Assembly (NCBI GenBank): GCA_044346855.1
Contig: JBIIYJ010000029.1
Coordinates: 1 to 28,438 of the forward strand
Length of the DNA: 28,438 nt
Direction of reading: 5' to 3'
From: CAIKKV01 sp044346855
GTDB lineage: Bacteria; Verrucomicrobiota; Kiritimatiellia; CAIKKV01
How positions within the stretch are numbered: the first letter of the stretch is position 1; every line of letters begins with the position of its first letter. The notes under the pieces were generated by a model. That model was not told the DNA's origin and did no database searches. It worked only from the letters and a program-made list of their open reading frames with translations. A program made the position numbers and the translations under genes. Below, in pieces: positions 1-8,647 of the stretch.

Positions 1-310
1 TGCTGGTGCCCAGGCGGTAGATGATCCTCGCGCCGGTGGCGAGAATCGCGCGCAGGTAATCGTCGGTCGGCCCGAAGCAGTAGCTTTTCGGATCGTCCGG
101 ATCGGCGTCGAAGTCCGGAAAGATCTGAGGCACGTCCACCTCCCGCGGGTGCGGCCAGTTGGGGTCATGCAGCCGCACCCACGGCACGCCCAACTCCCGG
201 TAGCGGTGGCTGTTGTTCAGCATGCCGCCGAAGTTGATCGGCCCGTTGTTGAGTCCGTGCAGGGGCTTGAGGGCGCCGGCCGGTTTCTTAAAGTCGATGT
301 TGATGTTCAT
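1..310 (-). CDS. GH39-like glycoside hydrolase, N-terminal part (runs off the window)
   Basis: This is the N-terminal 103 residues of a protein that continues beyond position 1. I translated it directly from the reverse strand: it begins MNINIDFKKPAGALKPLHGL and includes the segments ELGVPWVRLHDPNWPHP, IFPDFDADPDDPKSY and a closing ARIIYRLG. The pattern of an 'HG.NNGP' start, a 'VRLHD' strand, 'IFPDFDADP' and then 'YRLG' is familiar from GH39-type proteins (beta-xylosidase/iduronidase fold) in polysaccharide loci. There is no signal peptide, so a cytoplasmic location is inferred. The ATG overlaps the stop of the upstream YetA-like gene in an ATGA, which fixes the start and suggests translational coupling. 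The catalytic residues lie outside the window, so substrate cannot be judged. The family call is from memory of the motif pattern. Confidence 0.6.
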   Translation of the reverse strand, partial: MNINIDFKKPAGALKPLHGLNNGPINFGGMLNNSHRYRELGVPWVRLHDPNWPHPREVDVPQIFPDFDADPDDPKSYCFGPTDDYLRAILATGARIIYRLGTS

Positions 311-3057
311 GCTGTCGTTTCTTCTCCTCCATCTTTCCACAACGAAAAGCGTTCCGTGCTCAGCACACCCAGGCTCGTGCCCGGCTGCTGGCCGGCCGCC
401 GGGTTGGCCGCGGTGTCCGACAGGGCCTGGCGCCGTTCGCGCCACTGCTGGTAATACTCGAGGAAACCCGCCGGATCGGCAGCGTAGGCCTGGGCGACCG
501 GCCGCATCAGCCGCGGCACGTAGCCGTAAAACTCGATCTGCGCCAGGTTCAACACCTCTTCCCTTTCGCCGGGCCTACCGTTGCGGGCCGGGGTGGAGTA
601 GGTATGCATGCGGTAGAGGCAATCGGGATTCTGCCCCGCCGTCCCAGCCTGTGGAAAAAGGGAGAGCAGTTCCAGGGCGCAGGCGGCGTAGTCGGGGTTG
701 CCGGTCAGATCATAGGCCAGGCCCAGAATCGGATCGTCGTAGCCGATTGTGCGTCCGATCGGCGATTGCCAGACCAGCCAATCGGCGGCGGCCAGGATGA
801 ACTCGCGCAACTTCGCCGACGGAAAGAGCCGCCAGGCCGGCGCCCAGACGTAGTAATAGCAGGCAGCGGCGGAGCCCGGCGGCCGGTCAGGATCGACCAC
901 CGCCTCCGCCCCGCGTGGCCCGCGAGTGTAGACGCTCTCCGGCAACCAGCCGGGAATGCGCGAGGTGCGCAGCAGCCAGTTGAGCGACCGCTCCGCCGGC
1001 GTGCCGTATTTCTCGTGCCAGGTGAGCTGGTACGCGTCCAGCAGGACGGTCAGCGGCCCGGTGAATTCGCGGGTCAATTTGGCGAAGGTATTAATGATGC
1101 CGCAGGGTTCGAGCTTGTCGAGCGTGATGCTGTCGGCCGCTTCGAGGGCCACTTCGCGCAGCCGCCGGTTGCCGGTCAGGTAGTAATCCGCCAGCAGGCC
1201 GCCGACGAGCGTGTGCGAGCGGCTCAGCCCCGCGCTCCAGATGTGGGCGCTGTGGTAGTGGATGAACCCCACGTTTTCCTCATGTCCCGGACAGGCGTGG
1301 ACCGTGGCCACGTCGGCGGTGGCGCGCGTGGCCAGTTCCGCCTGTCGGCGATGTCGCCGATCGCCGGTGCGCAGGAACTGACCCCACAGCGCCAGGAGCA
1401 GATCCACCGACTCGTTGTTGAAGGTGCCGGTGTAGCGCAGAGCCTTCTCCGGGTCGGTTTCCTTGTAAAAGTGGTAGACCCAGTAGACGATGGGCGCGTG
1501 CAGGCAAATCATATTGCCATACCGCAGCATGCCGTAGAGCCGGCAACGTTCCGCCGGGTCAGTGATGATTTTCGGATAATACTCGCTGAGATAGCGGTCG
1601 GCATTGGCCAGCAGCGGATGGCCTGCGTGATGGAAATGGTCGAACGCGCCGGTCGCGCAGACATACGCCGGATCCACCACCGCCACGAGCGGCTCTTGCA
1701 CGACAGCCGCAAAGGCGGCAGCCTCGGTTTCCAGCACCGGCCCGGCGCTGAAGCGCAGAATGATCTCGGTCGTCTTGGCCGCGCCGATGCCGGTTTCGAT
1801 CCCCATGAAGTCGTTGTAGCTGCAGAATCGTCCCTGCCCGTAGCGTTCGACGATGCTTTCAATCCAGCGGATATCCTCGATCGTCTGACCATCGAAGCCC
1901 TTGCAGAAGCTCTTGAGCGACAGCGGGGCGTTCGGGCGTTCGGCCAGCAGACGCTTGACCTCCTCCTCGTCGCGAGTGCCGTTGAAGAAAATCGGGGCCT
2001 CGGAAAAAGGCGGCAGGAAACGCAACGGCGCGGGCGCGTCTTCCGGCCAGACACGGACATCGAGAGCGTCCGGCGTGATGCGGAAACCCTTCGGATACTC
2101 CTGCCAGAAGTCGCGCACCGCCGCGATCACGCCGCCATCCCGGCCGCCCAGCGCAGCCCAGCCGGGGGCTTTCTCGCCGGTCCCGCATGGCGCGCCGTCG
2201 CGCCGGACCGTATAACGGAGATCATCGGCCTGAAGCAGCGACAGGTCGCTCCACCCGGGTTCTCCCTGCGCCGCGCCTCCCGTCATCCCCGCCGCGTCCT
2301 CCCCGGTCCGCAGCAGCACCTTCAACCCGATCGCCGCCAGTTCCACGCGCGTCGGGTCTTGGTCGAAGATGAACGTGTGGAAAATCCGGATGTCGGGCTT
2401 GCCCGCGTACAGGTGAAGCCGCAGCCGGTAAGGACAGAACCGCACGCCCTGCGCCGAAAACAGATGGCCCGTGATCAGCACGCAGACCCGCAAGGGGCCC
2501 TGCTCCTCGATCACGACCGTTGGTGCCGGACTGGCCCCGAGCGAGGTATAAAGATTCCCATGCTGGTCCTTCATGTAAAGCAGGATCCCCGGCCCGTGCA
2601 GCGTCTCGCGCCAACCGTCGGCCGTCCTGATCTCGCACCCGACAAACGGCGAATCCCATTCGCGCTTCTTCCACCGGGGGAACTCGGTGCGCAGTTTCAG
2701 CCGCAGCACGCCGGTATCGAGGGTCAGCAGACCGTCGCCAACGGCGGTGGTGATACGACCAGTCCGATCCGTCGGATCAACGGCCGGCTCCAACCACACC
2801 GTTTCGCCGTCGCGCGCCGGATCGGCCTGCAGATCGGCCAGCAGCCACTTGACGTGCCGGAGGTCTTTCTTCCAGGTGGTCGCGATCGAGGTCTGCAGCG
2901 GCAACTGCCGGCCGTCGGCGGTAACCGCGCGCATCGCTGTGCCGGCAGGGAATGTCCCCTCGGCAAAGGGCACGCCAAAGGTCAGAGGCTCGCGTGAGTA
3001 CCTAACGCCGGTTTCGCCGGCAAGCGTGATGGGTATGCGTTTGCAGTCCGGATTCAT
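307..3057 (-). CDS. PcRGLX/YetA-like protein (putative exo-rhamnogalacturonan lyase, PL26-like)
   Basis: A 916-aa protein without a signal peptide. Its layout fits the three-domain PcRGLX/YetA family: an N-terminal beta-rich part (about residues 1-300, with GKPDIRIFHTFIFDQDPTRV near 235), a middle part and a C-terminal helical (alpha/alpha barrel-like) part with many W and Y residues. A well-conserved-looking patch around residues 385-450 contains KSFCKGFDGQ, FCSYNDFMGIETGIGAAKT and an aromatic 'FSAGPV' strand. Known members act on rhamnogalacturonan I backbones from the non-reducing end (PL26 in fungi), and B. subtilis yetA sits next to the lpl transport genes. Catalysis here is inferred only from family resemblance. 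Start and stop overlap both neighbours by 4 nt (ATGA), so it is made together with the FAD oxidoreductase and the GH39-like enzyme. An alternative is a non-catalytic or differently acting member of the family. Confidence 0.6.
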   Translation of the reverse strand: MNPDCKRIPITLAGETGVRYSREPLTFGVPFAEGTFPAGTAMRAVTADGRQLPLQTSIATTWKKDLRHVKWLLADLQADPARDGETVWLEPAVDPTDRTGRITTAVGDGLLTLDTGVLRLKLRTEFPRWKKREWDSPFVGCEIRTADGWRETLHGPGILLYMKDQHGNLYTSLGASPAPTVVIEEQGPLRVCVLITGHLFSAQGVRFCPYRLRLHLYAGKPDIRIFHTFIFDQDPTRVELAAIGLKVLLRTGEDAAGMTGGAAQGEPGWSDLSLLQADDLRYTVRRDGAPCGTGEKAPGWAALGGRDGGVIAAVRDFWQEYPKGFRITPDALDVRVWPEDAPAPLRFLPPFSEAPIFFNGTRDEEEVKRLLAERPNAPLSLKSFCKGFDGQTIEDIRWIESIVERYGQGRFCSYNDFMGIETGIGAAKTTEIILRFSAGPVLETEAAAFAAVVQEPLVAVVDPAYVCATGAFDHFHHAGHPLLANADRYLSEYYPKIITDPAERCRLYGMLRYGNMICLHAPIVYWVYHFYKETDPEKALRYTGTFNNESVDLLLALWGQFLRTGDRRHRRQAELATRATADVATVHACPGHEENVGFIHYHSAHIWSAGLSRSHTLVGGLLADYYLTGNRRLREVALEAADSITLDKLEPCGIINTFAKLTREFTGPLTVLLDAYQLTWHEKYGTPAERSLNWLLRTSRIPGWLPESVYTRGPRGAEAVVDPDRPPGSAAACYYYVWAPAWRLFPSAKLREFILAAADWLVWQSPIGRTIGYDDPILGLAYDLTGNPDYAACALELLSLFPQAGTAGQNPDCLYRMHTYSTPARNGRPGEREEVLNLAQIEFYGYVPRLMRPVAQAYAADPAGFLEYYQQWRERRQALSDTAANPAAGQQPGTSLGVLSTERFSLWKDGGEETTA

Positions 3058-4457
3058 AGGAGGTTAATCCGGTTCGGCAGCCAGGCGCCCATCGTCGCCA
3101 GATTGGCCTGCAACTGCGGCACATCCAGTTGGCGTGGAACGGTGCCGGCCGCGGCCGCCATGGCCGCCGCCATCCCCGCCGCCTGGCCGGTGATGAAGCA
3201 GCCTGGCATCACCCGCACCGAGCCCTGCAGCGGGCGGTCGGTGCTGATGCAGCGCCCGGCAACCAGTACGTTGTCGAGATCCCGCGGCAACAGGCAACGG
3301 TACGGGATGCCGTAGTTCTCGCCCGGTGCGAAGCGAAGCGTGGCGAACTCCTTCTCGAACTGCTCCTGAGCCGCTTTGTCGGGCCGGGCCGCGTGCAGGT
3401 CGACGGGATAGGAGAAGCGGCCGATTTCGTCGGCGAAGACCGCGCGGCGCTTGAAGTCCTCCAGATTCAGCACGTAATCGCCGAGGATCCGCCGCGTCTC
3501 GCGCACCCCGAGCAGGGCGCCGGTGCCGAGAAGCTGCATGCGCTGGTACCCGCTCAGGTAGTTCTTGTAGTAGCGCTCGTACTCGAGCAGCAACTGCCGG
3601 CCGTGGAGCAGCCCCTGGGTCAGCGAGCGCTCATCCGTGCCGTCCACGCCGAAGGCATGCCCGATGTTCCCGCCGCCGGCATGCGGCCCGACCGGGATCA
3701 GGCCCGGCAGATGCGGGTCCTCGACGGCAAAGACCTTGTCGGCAAAGGCGCGGGACAACGTCTTCCCCTGCTGCCAGACCCCGCAACCGGCCTCGCTGGC
3801 CGCCGCCCAATCGATGTCGCCCCACAGGCTGACCAGCGTGGCCGGCTGCATGTCGCCGCGGTCATCACCCTTTTCGAACGCCGCGCCTGAGCGCGCGCAC
3901 AGATCGCCGTCCCCGGTACAGTCGATATACACCTTGGCCTTGACCGCGAAGAGCCCGCTCTTCGCGGCGCAAATCACATGTTCGACGGAGCCCTTGGCGC
4001 ACTGCACGTCGATGAACTGGGTGTGGAACGAGAAGCCCAGGCCGCTCTCTTCTGCCAGTCCGTCGTACACCCGCTTGAGGATCTCGGGATTGTAGTAGCC
4101 GGAGAAACCGAAGATGCCGGGGCGTGAGGCGGCGTCGCCCGCCACCGGCGTCGGCAGGGGCGGCAGCGGTTCGCCCGCGCCGCTCATCGCCCCGCCTGCG
4201 GCGGTCAGCCGCTCATACACGGCTGTGCCAAAACCGGCCGAAGTGAAATTTACACCGTCGGTGACGGCGCAGAAGAGCGGCAGGCCGGCCGAGGTGCCCA
4301 TGCCGCCAAAACAGGCCATGCCCTCGGCCAGAAAGACCCGGGCGCCCTGGCGCGCGGCCGTGACGCCAGCCGCGATACCCGCCGGCCCGCCGCCGGCAAT
4401 GAATACATCCACCTCGTGGCGGACGGCCACTTCACGTGCATACGAAAGGTTCTTCAT
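3054..4457 (-). CDS. FAD-dependent oxidoreductase (FAD_oxidored family)
   Basis: A 467-aa soluble flavoprotein. The N-terminal Rossmann motif VDVFIAGGGPAGIAAG (residues 16-31) binds the ADP part of FAD. It is followed by ACFGGMGTSAGLP, typical of the FAD_oxidored (PF12831) group. A mid-protein 'YIDCTGDGDLCARSGA' and a C-terminal 'NVLVAGRCISTDRPLQGS' then 'GCFITGQAAGMAAAMA' complete the FAD-binding fold. Proteins of this family are common in glycan-degradation loci of PVC and Bacteroidota bacteria, where their substrate is mostly unknown; oxidation of a sugar hydroxyl is a guess. The ATG at 4457 overlaps the UroD-like stop, and its own stop overlaps the next start. No signal peptide or membrane segment is visible. 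Confidence 0.85.
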   Translation of the reverse strand: MKNLSYAREVAVRHEVDVFIAGGGPAGIAAGVTAARQGARVFLAEGMACFGGMGTSAGLPLFCAVTDGVNFTSAGFGTAVYERLTAAGGAMSGAGEPLPPLPTPVAGDAASRPGIFGFSGYYNPEILKRVYDGLAEESGLGFSFHTQFIDVQCAKGSVEHVICAAKSGLFAVKAKVYIDCTGDGDLCARSGAAFEKGDDRGDMQPATLVSLWGDIDWAAASEAGCGVWQQGKTLSRAFADKVFAVEDPHLPGLIPVGPHAGGGNIGHAFGVDGTDERSLTQGLLHGRQLLLEYERYYKNYLSGYQRMQLLGTGALLGVRETRRILGDYVLNLEDFKRRAVFADEIGRFSYPVDLHAARPDKAAQEQFEKEFATLRFAPGENYGIPYRCLLPRDLDNVLVAGRCISTDRPLQGSVRVMPGCFITGQAAGMAAAMAAAAGTVPRQLDVPQLQANLATMGAWLPNRINLL

Positions 4458-5464
4458 GGTTGATTCTCCTGAACGGCCTTCGCGGCGTATTCGCTGAACA
4501 GACGGATGTAGAGGCGGTAGTTCTCCAGACTCACGCCGGGCGGGGTGTTGTGATCAACAGAGGGCACGTACCCGCCGGAGCGCATGACCGGCAACAATCG
4601 TTCAAATTCGGCGCGCATGGCCGCCTCACCCTTTACCAGGACCATCTTATCATAGCCTCCCAGCATCAACAGTTTCGGATAGTTCGCGCGAATGCGAACA
4701 ACATCAACCCCGGCCTGCCGTTCAAGCGGATAGACACCGTCGAACCCGGCTTCCAGAATCCACGGGATCATGGGCTCCACCATCCCGTCGGTATCCACCA
4801 GCACTTTGATGCCGCGTTTCTTCACGGCGGGGATGATCTGCCGGTAATACGGCAGAAGAAACTCATTGAAGCAGTCGCGGGAAAGCATCGGCCCGTTGTT
4901 ATAGGACATATCCTCGGCAATGCCCACCATATCCGGCTTCACCTCGGCGCAAACAGCATCCAGCATGCGGAGGTTGAACGCGAGCAGGTCGCGGTTGATC
5001 CGGCGCATCAGTTCCGGATGATCGTAGAACGCCATCAGGTGGTTCTCAATTCCCAGCAGGATACGCGGCCACCAGAAGAACCCGTCGAGCCAAAGGCGGG
5101 TGATCAGCTCCCCGCGCTCATGGCGGTCGCGGATGGCATGGGCCCGTTGAGCGGCCTGAATGAGGGATGCCTCCGGATACAACCGGGGCAGCAGCGCCTC
5201 GTAATCCGCTTCGGACCGGATAACGGGATGGCCATGCTCAATGCCATCCAACAGCCCGGGTGCGTGTGCGGTTCCGCCGAGCAGCATGAAGGGATCCAGT
5301 CCGAAAAAGCGAAGCGAGCCCTCCCAGTCCAGCTCCGTCGGCATCCCCTCGCCTTTCCAGCGCTTGATCGTCAAATCCCACCACGCCGCCCACTCGACCA
5401 TTGGCAACCGGGCGGCGGGGCGCTCGAAGGCAAACACCTGCCTGAATCGTTCACGGACGGTCAT
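4454..5464 (-). CDS. Uroporphyrinogen decarboxylase-fold protein (URO-D-like, probably not HemE)
   Basis: A 336-aa protein with the URO-D (PF01208) pattern: an N-terminal MTVRERFRQVFAFERPAARL, a central 'VKPDMVGIAEDMSYNNGPML' followed by 'FNEFLLPYYRQIIPAVKKRG', then 'VLVDTDGMVEPMIPWILEAG' and 'LLMLGGYDKMVLVKGEAAM'. This is the fold used by HemE and by MtaA/CmuA-type corrinoid-dependent methyltransferases. Genomic context (a sugar operon) and divergence at the N-terminus argue against haem synthesis. A role in methyl transfer, for example acting on O-methylated sugars, is possible but not shown. The start is supported by an AGGAA about 7 nt upstream of the ATG. It lies 33 bp after the GH106-like gene and overlaps the oxidoreductase gene by 4 nt. 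Confidence 0.8.
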   Translation of the reverse strand: MTVRERFRQVFAFERPAARLPMVEWAAWWDLTIKRWKGEGMPTELDWEGSLRFFGLDPFMLLGGTAHAPGLLDGIEHGHPVIRSEADYEALLPRLYPEASLIQAAQRAHAIRDRHERGELITRLWLDGFFWWPRILLGIENHLMAFYDHPELMRRINRDLLAFNLRMLDAVCAEVKPDMVGIAEDMSYNNGPMLSRDCFNEFLLPYYRQIIPAVKKRGIKVLVDTDGMVEPMIPWILEAGFDGVYPLERQAGVDVVRIRANYPKLLMLGGYDKMVLVKGEAAMRAEFERLLPVMRSGGYVPSVDHNTPPGVSLENYRLYIRLFSEYAAKAVQENQP

Positions 5465-5497
5465 CTTCGTTTCCTGAGGTTATTTGTGTCGCCCGTT

Positions 5498-8400
5498 TCA
5501 CAAGGCAATCGTAACAGGGCCAAACAGCCCGGACGGTCGCCGTTGTGCTTCAAACAAATTGTGTGGCGTGTTGATCACCCGTATCTCCACTTCGCGCATG
5601 TCTCGGGACGACGCTGGAACGGCGAATTGCCAGGGCGGTGCCACGCGCCGCCCCAGACACTCGCCGTCCACCCAAAGTTCCACGGCGTTCGCCAGGTCGC
5701 CCAGGTCGAGCATCAAAGGCCTGCCGATAGCGCCGGCGGGCACCGCCAGCGTCATACGGTAGCGCCCCTCGCCGGCGAAATCCGGCAGGCCCTGCGCCGT
5801 CCAGTCGCCCAGTGCGATCTCAAGCGGCAACGCGATCAAGCGGTCGCCCGTCTCGTCGCACCGTGCGCCAAAGTTGCCGGCCAGCATCGGCGGCCACAGC
5901 CGCTGCCCATCCTCGCGCAGGCTGGCGGCGATGCCGACAACCAGCTCGTTGCGGCCCACGCGCAGCGCATCGGTGGCATCGACCTCGCGGATGTAGCGAT
6001 CCAGATATGTTCCCGGCGCCAGGTTCCGCAGCTCCGTGCCGTTTAGCCGGACACTGAGCCGGTGGCAGAATCGGCCCGCGTTCAATTCGGGCAGGTTCAT
6101 CTCCAGATCGACAAGCAGCCGGCACCGGGACGGCACGGAATCGACGTCAAAGGTGTAGGTGTAGATCTGCCGGGAGCGAATCAGCTCGACCTTGCCCCGA
6201 CGCAACAGGAGGGCGTTGTCGCGATCGGTGGCGAAGGCCCAGGGACCGCAGACGGGCCGGAGGGCTGAGGAAGGGCGGATAGATGGAGGACCGGAAGACT
6301 GGGAAACGCGGCTGGCGTCGTCCAGGCCGCAGACGAAAAGCACGCTCTGGCCGGGGGCCATTTCCAGCGTGGTCTGCCAGGCGTCGCCTTGACGCTGCCA
6401 GGCGACCCGTTCCACCGCCGGATGGTCCGGATCGAGCCGCACGGGTTCGTCGCCGTCGCGCAGGGCAAGGGCCACGTCCGCCACAGCCTTGTCGGTGCTG
6501 TTGTGCACCAGGTAGTAGCGGAGGCGATCCTTGCGGAACGCCCGCGACACGAGGGCGTTTCCAGCCCCGGTCACGGCAATCGGCTGAGGCTGGCGTTCGC
6601 GCAGCCATGCGCAGGCTTCGGCCACCGCCGCGGCGGGCGGTACGCCGACCCCCAGCACCACCGTACGGCCGCCCAAAAACGGTCCCGAGAGACTCGACAC
6701 CGTCCCGGTCACCGGGTCAAAGACCTCCGAGGGAACGGCTCCCAGACAGACGACCACGCCACCCTGATCCGCAAACGTGCCCAACCGGTCCAGGCTCGCG
6801 GCTTCGAGGACCTGGACGCCCGGAAGGACGATGACCTTGAACCGGCAACGGGACTTCCCGCCGCGCGCCGGGACATCCAGCGTGCCGCCGCTCCCCACCT
6901 GTCCGCCCTGAAGAATGTCCTCGGCCACGATTTCGTAGCTGACGTGCTGTTGCGAGAGCCGGTCGAGGAGTCCATCGTAGAGATCGCGAACGCGCTCGGC
7001 ATCCGCGCCACGGTCGGAACCGGGCAGGGCGTCGAGGGCGGCATGCAGGTTGGCGTCGCCATCGCTCCCGTCCGGCTTCCGGAAAGCCGACACCGCCTCG
7101 GTCGCGCCCAGGGCAATCGTCGCCTGCAGCGTGGTGACCGGATACAGGACCGCAATCTCGGCCAGCGAATCCGATCCGGCCGTCAACATCGACAGCCGCG
7201 CCGCGTAGTCGGACCATTCCCGGTAGTAGCCCCACATCGGGTTGTGCAGATGGTCGGGAATGCACTCGTACTTGCGGGTCCCGGCAATCGAATAGTAGAG
7301 GCCGTGCGGGACGAACAGGTCCACCCCCAGCGCCGCCAGGTGCCCGCCGATACGGCGCATCTCGCGCAGGTCGAAGCCCCAGCCGCCACAACAGCCGAAC
7401 GACTCGCACATCACCCGCGGTGAGCCGTTGAAGAGAGCGGCTGAGGCGGTATTGCGGATGCAGGCGGTGAGCGGTTCGCCGCCCTCGATGCCCCACAGGC
7501 TGGTCTCCGGAGCGCGGGTGCTGATCTGGTCCACGGCGTTGAGGTTCTGGTTCCGCATCACGTCGAAGTAGGAACCGATCTGCCGGACGTGCTCGCCCAT
7601 CCCGTCTTCCAGGCAGTAGTGGCCGGTGCTGTAGAGCCGGCGCGCCTTGCACCAGTCGTTGATGGCCCCGACAAAGGTGCGAATGAACTCATCCCCGAAG
7701 AACCGCCAGAAGCGCAGCCGCGCCGCGCGATAGCCGGGCAGCGGATGGAGGAGTTTCGGCAGAATCTCTTCGATGGCGAGGCCGGTGGCGGCGGTGAACC
7801 GCCGGTCCAGGCTTCGACTCCAGGGGACGCAACGGCGAATGTGCCCGAAATGGGCGCAGGCGTTGTCCGTGAAGATCCCTCGGATCGTCTTGCCGAAGTG
7901 ATCCCTGAACCGCTTCGCATACCACTCATGCGTCTCCTCGATGAAGCCGCGACAGACCTCCTCGTCGAGATAGTCGGGATAGAAACTGAAGTCGGGATGA
8001 TTGACGGGATTGGTTTCATACCCCCGCTCTACAAGGGCGAGCAGCATGGCCGGTTCGCCGAGGTCGTTGGCCCAGTCGAGGCAACCATCGTGCACGCGCG
8101 GCAGGAGGTCATGCGTCTTGCCGGTGCGGGTGCCGGTCGCGAGGAGATAGCGGAGGCCGGCTAACAATAGCGGAGACGAGACCGGTGGACGATCCGTGCT
8201 CCCTCGCGGACCGCGATCGTCGCCGTTCTCGCGATCCGAACCGAACCCTGAACCCTGAATCCTGATCCCTTCTCCTGTCCCCACCTCCCGCTCCAGCGCC
8301 GGCACCAGCGAGAGCATGGTGCGCCCGGGGAAGCGCTTCGGGATCTTCCCGCCCGCGATCCCGCTCGGGTAGTGGTTCTCATCGTAGAGCCAGACGTGCA

Positions 8401-8647
8401 TGCCGCGTTTTTCGCACTCGTCAATGATGACGCGCATGGCGTCTTCCCACTCCTGCTCAAGGTAGGCCGTGCGCAGGCCGTCGCGGGCATGGCACATCAC
8501 GCCGCCAAAACCCTTCTCGTCCTGTTCGGCGATCTGCCGGCGCAGCTCGCCTTCTTCCAGGAAATGGTTGAGGAACCAGAACGATACCGGGCGGAATTGG
8601 CGCGGCGGGGCCAGCAGTGATGCGGTCAGATCGGCAGCTTTCATCAT
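5498..8647 (-). CDS. Large GH106/GH2-like glycoside hydrolase (putative alpha-L-rhamnosidase type)
   Basis: A 1049-aa protein without a signal peptide. The open frame continues upstream, but the start chosen (ATGATGAAA at 8647) overlaps the GH29 stop in the operon's usual ATGA and gives the natural N-terminus MMKAADLTASLLAPPRQFRP. An N-terminal TIM-barrel-like part carries FWFLNHFLEE, KGFGGVMCHARDGL and WLYDENHYPSGIAGG (near residues 87-100), the 'YDE..PSG' signature of GH106-like enzymes. The C-terminus is a jelly-roll domain (about 830-1049) with 'LWVDGECLGRR' and ends in SGLFGPVTIAL, as in GH2/GH106 sugar-binding domains. Two in-frame simple-sequence inserts interrupt it, at about residues 124-160 and 780-797. 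GH106 enzymes remove terminal L-rhamnose; the specificity here is inferred and could be another deoxy sugar. Confidence 0.55.
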   Translation of the reverse strand: MMKAADLTASLLAPPRQFRPVSFWFLNHFLEEGELRRQIAEQDEKGFGGVMCHARDGLRTAYLEQEWEDAMRVIIDECEKRGMHVWLYDENHYPSGIAGGKIPKRFPGRTMLSLVPALEREVGTGEGIRIQGSGFGSDRENGDDRGPRGSTDRPPVSSPLLLAGLRYLLATGTRTGKTHDLLPRVHDGCLDWANDLGEPAMLLALVERGYETNPVNHPDFSFYPDYLDEEVCRGFIEETHEWYAKRFRDHFGKTIRGIFTDNACAHFGHIRRCVPWSRSLDRRFTAATGLAIEEILPKLLHPLPGYRAARLRFWRFFGDEFIRTFVGAINDWCKARRLYSTGHYCLEDGMGEHVRQIGSYFDVMRNQNLNAVDQISTRAPETSLWGIEGGEPLTACIRNTASAALFNGSPRVMCESFGCCGGWGFDLREMRRIGGHLAALGVDLFVPHGLYYSIAGTRKYECIPDHLHNPMWGYYREWSDYAARLSMLTAGSDSLAEIAVLYPVTTLQATIALGATEAVSAFRKPDGSDGDANLHAALDALPGSDRGADAERVRDLYDGLLDRLSQQHVSYEIVAEDILQGGQVGSGGTLDVPARGGKSRCRFKVIVLPGVQVLEAASLDRLGTFADQGGVVVCLGAVPSEVFDPVTGTVSSLSGPFLGGRTVVLGVGVPPAAAVAEACAWLRERQPQPIAVTGAGNALVSRAFRKDRLRYYLVHNSTDKAVADVALALRDGDEPVRLDPDHPAVERVAWQRQGDAWQTTLEMAPGQSVLFVCGLDDASRVSQSSGPPSIRPSSALRPVCGPWAFATDRDNALLLRRGKVELIRSRQIYTYTFDVDSVPSRCRLLVDLEMNLPELNAGRFCHRLSVRLNGTELRNLAPGTYLDRYIREVDATDALRVGRNELVVGIAASLREDGQRLWPPMLAGNFGARCDETGDRLIALPLEIALGDWTAQGLPDFAGEGRYRMTLAVPAGAIGRPLMLDLGDLANAVELWVDGECLGRRVAPPWQFAVPASSRDMREVEIRVINTPHNLFEAQRRPSGLFGPVTIAL
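8243..8270 (-). repeat. Four-unit heptamer tandem repeat inside the GH106-like gene
   Basis: On the plus strand four consecutive 7-mers read GAACCCT, GAACCCT, GAATCCT, GATCCCT. On the coding strand this is GGGATCA, GGATTCA, GGGTTCA, GGGTTC. It encodes part of a Gly/Arg/Asp-rich linker (IRIQGSGFGSD) that does not look like folded enzyme sequence. Twenty-eight bases alone are not a multiple of three, so the surrounding insert must be longer to have kept the frame. The same TCAGGGTTCAGGG motif occurs at 24488-24500. Confidence 0.85.

Noticed and set aside
604..2997. Long plus-strand open frame (797 codons) opposite the YetA-like gene
   Set aside because: Arg/Gln/Pro-rich shadow of the GC-rich minus-strand gene; no ribosome site and no recognisable domain.
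4454..5464. Assignment as hemE
   Set aside because: No haem genes nearby, coupling to sugar genes, and a divergent N-terminus; only the fold is claimed.
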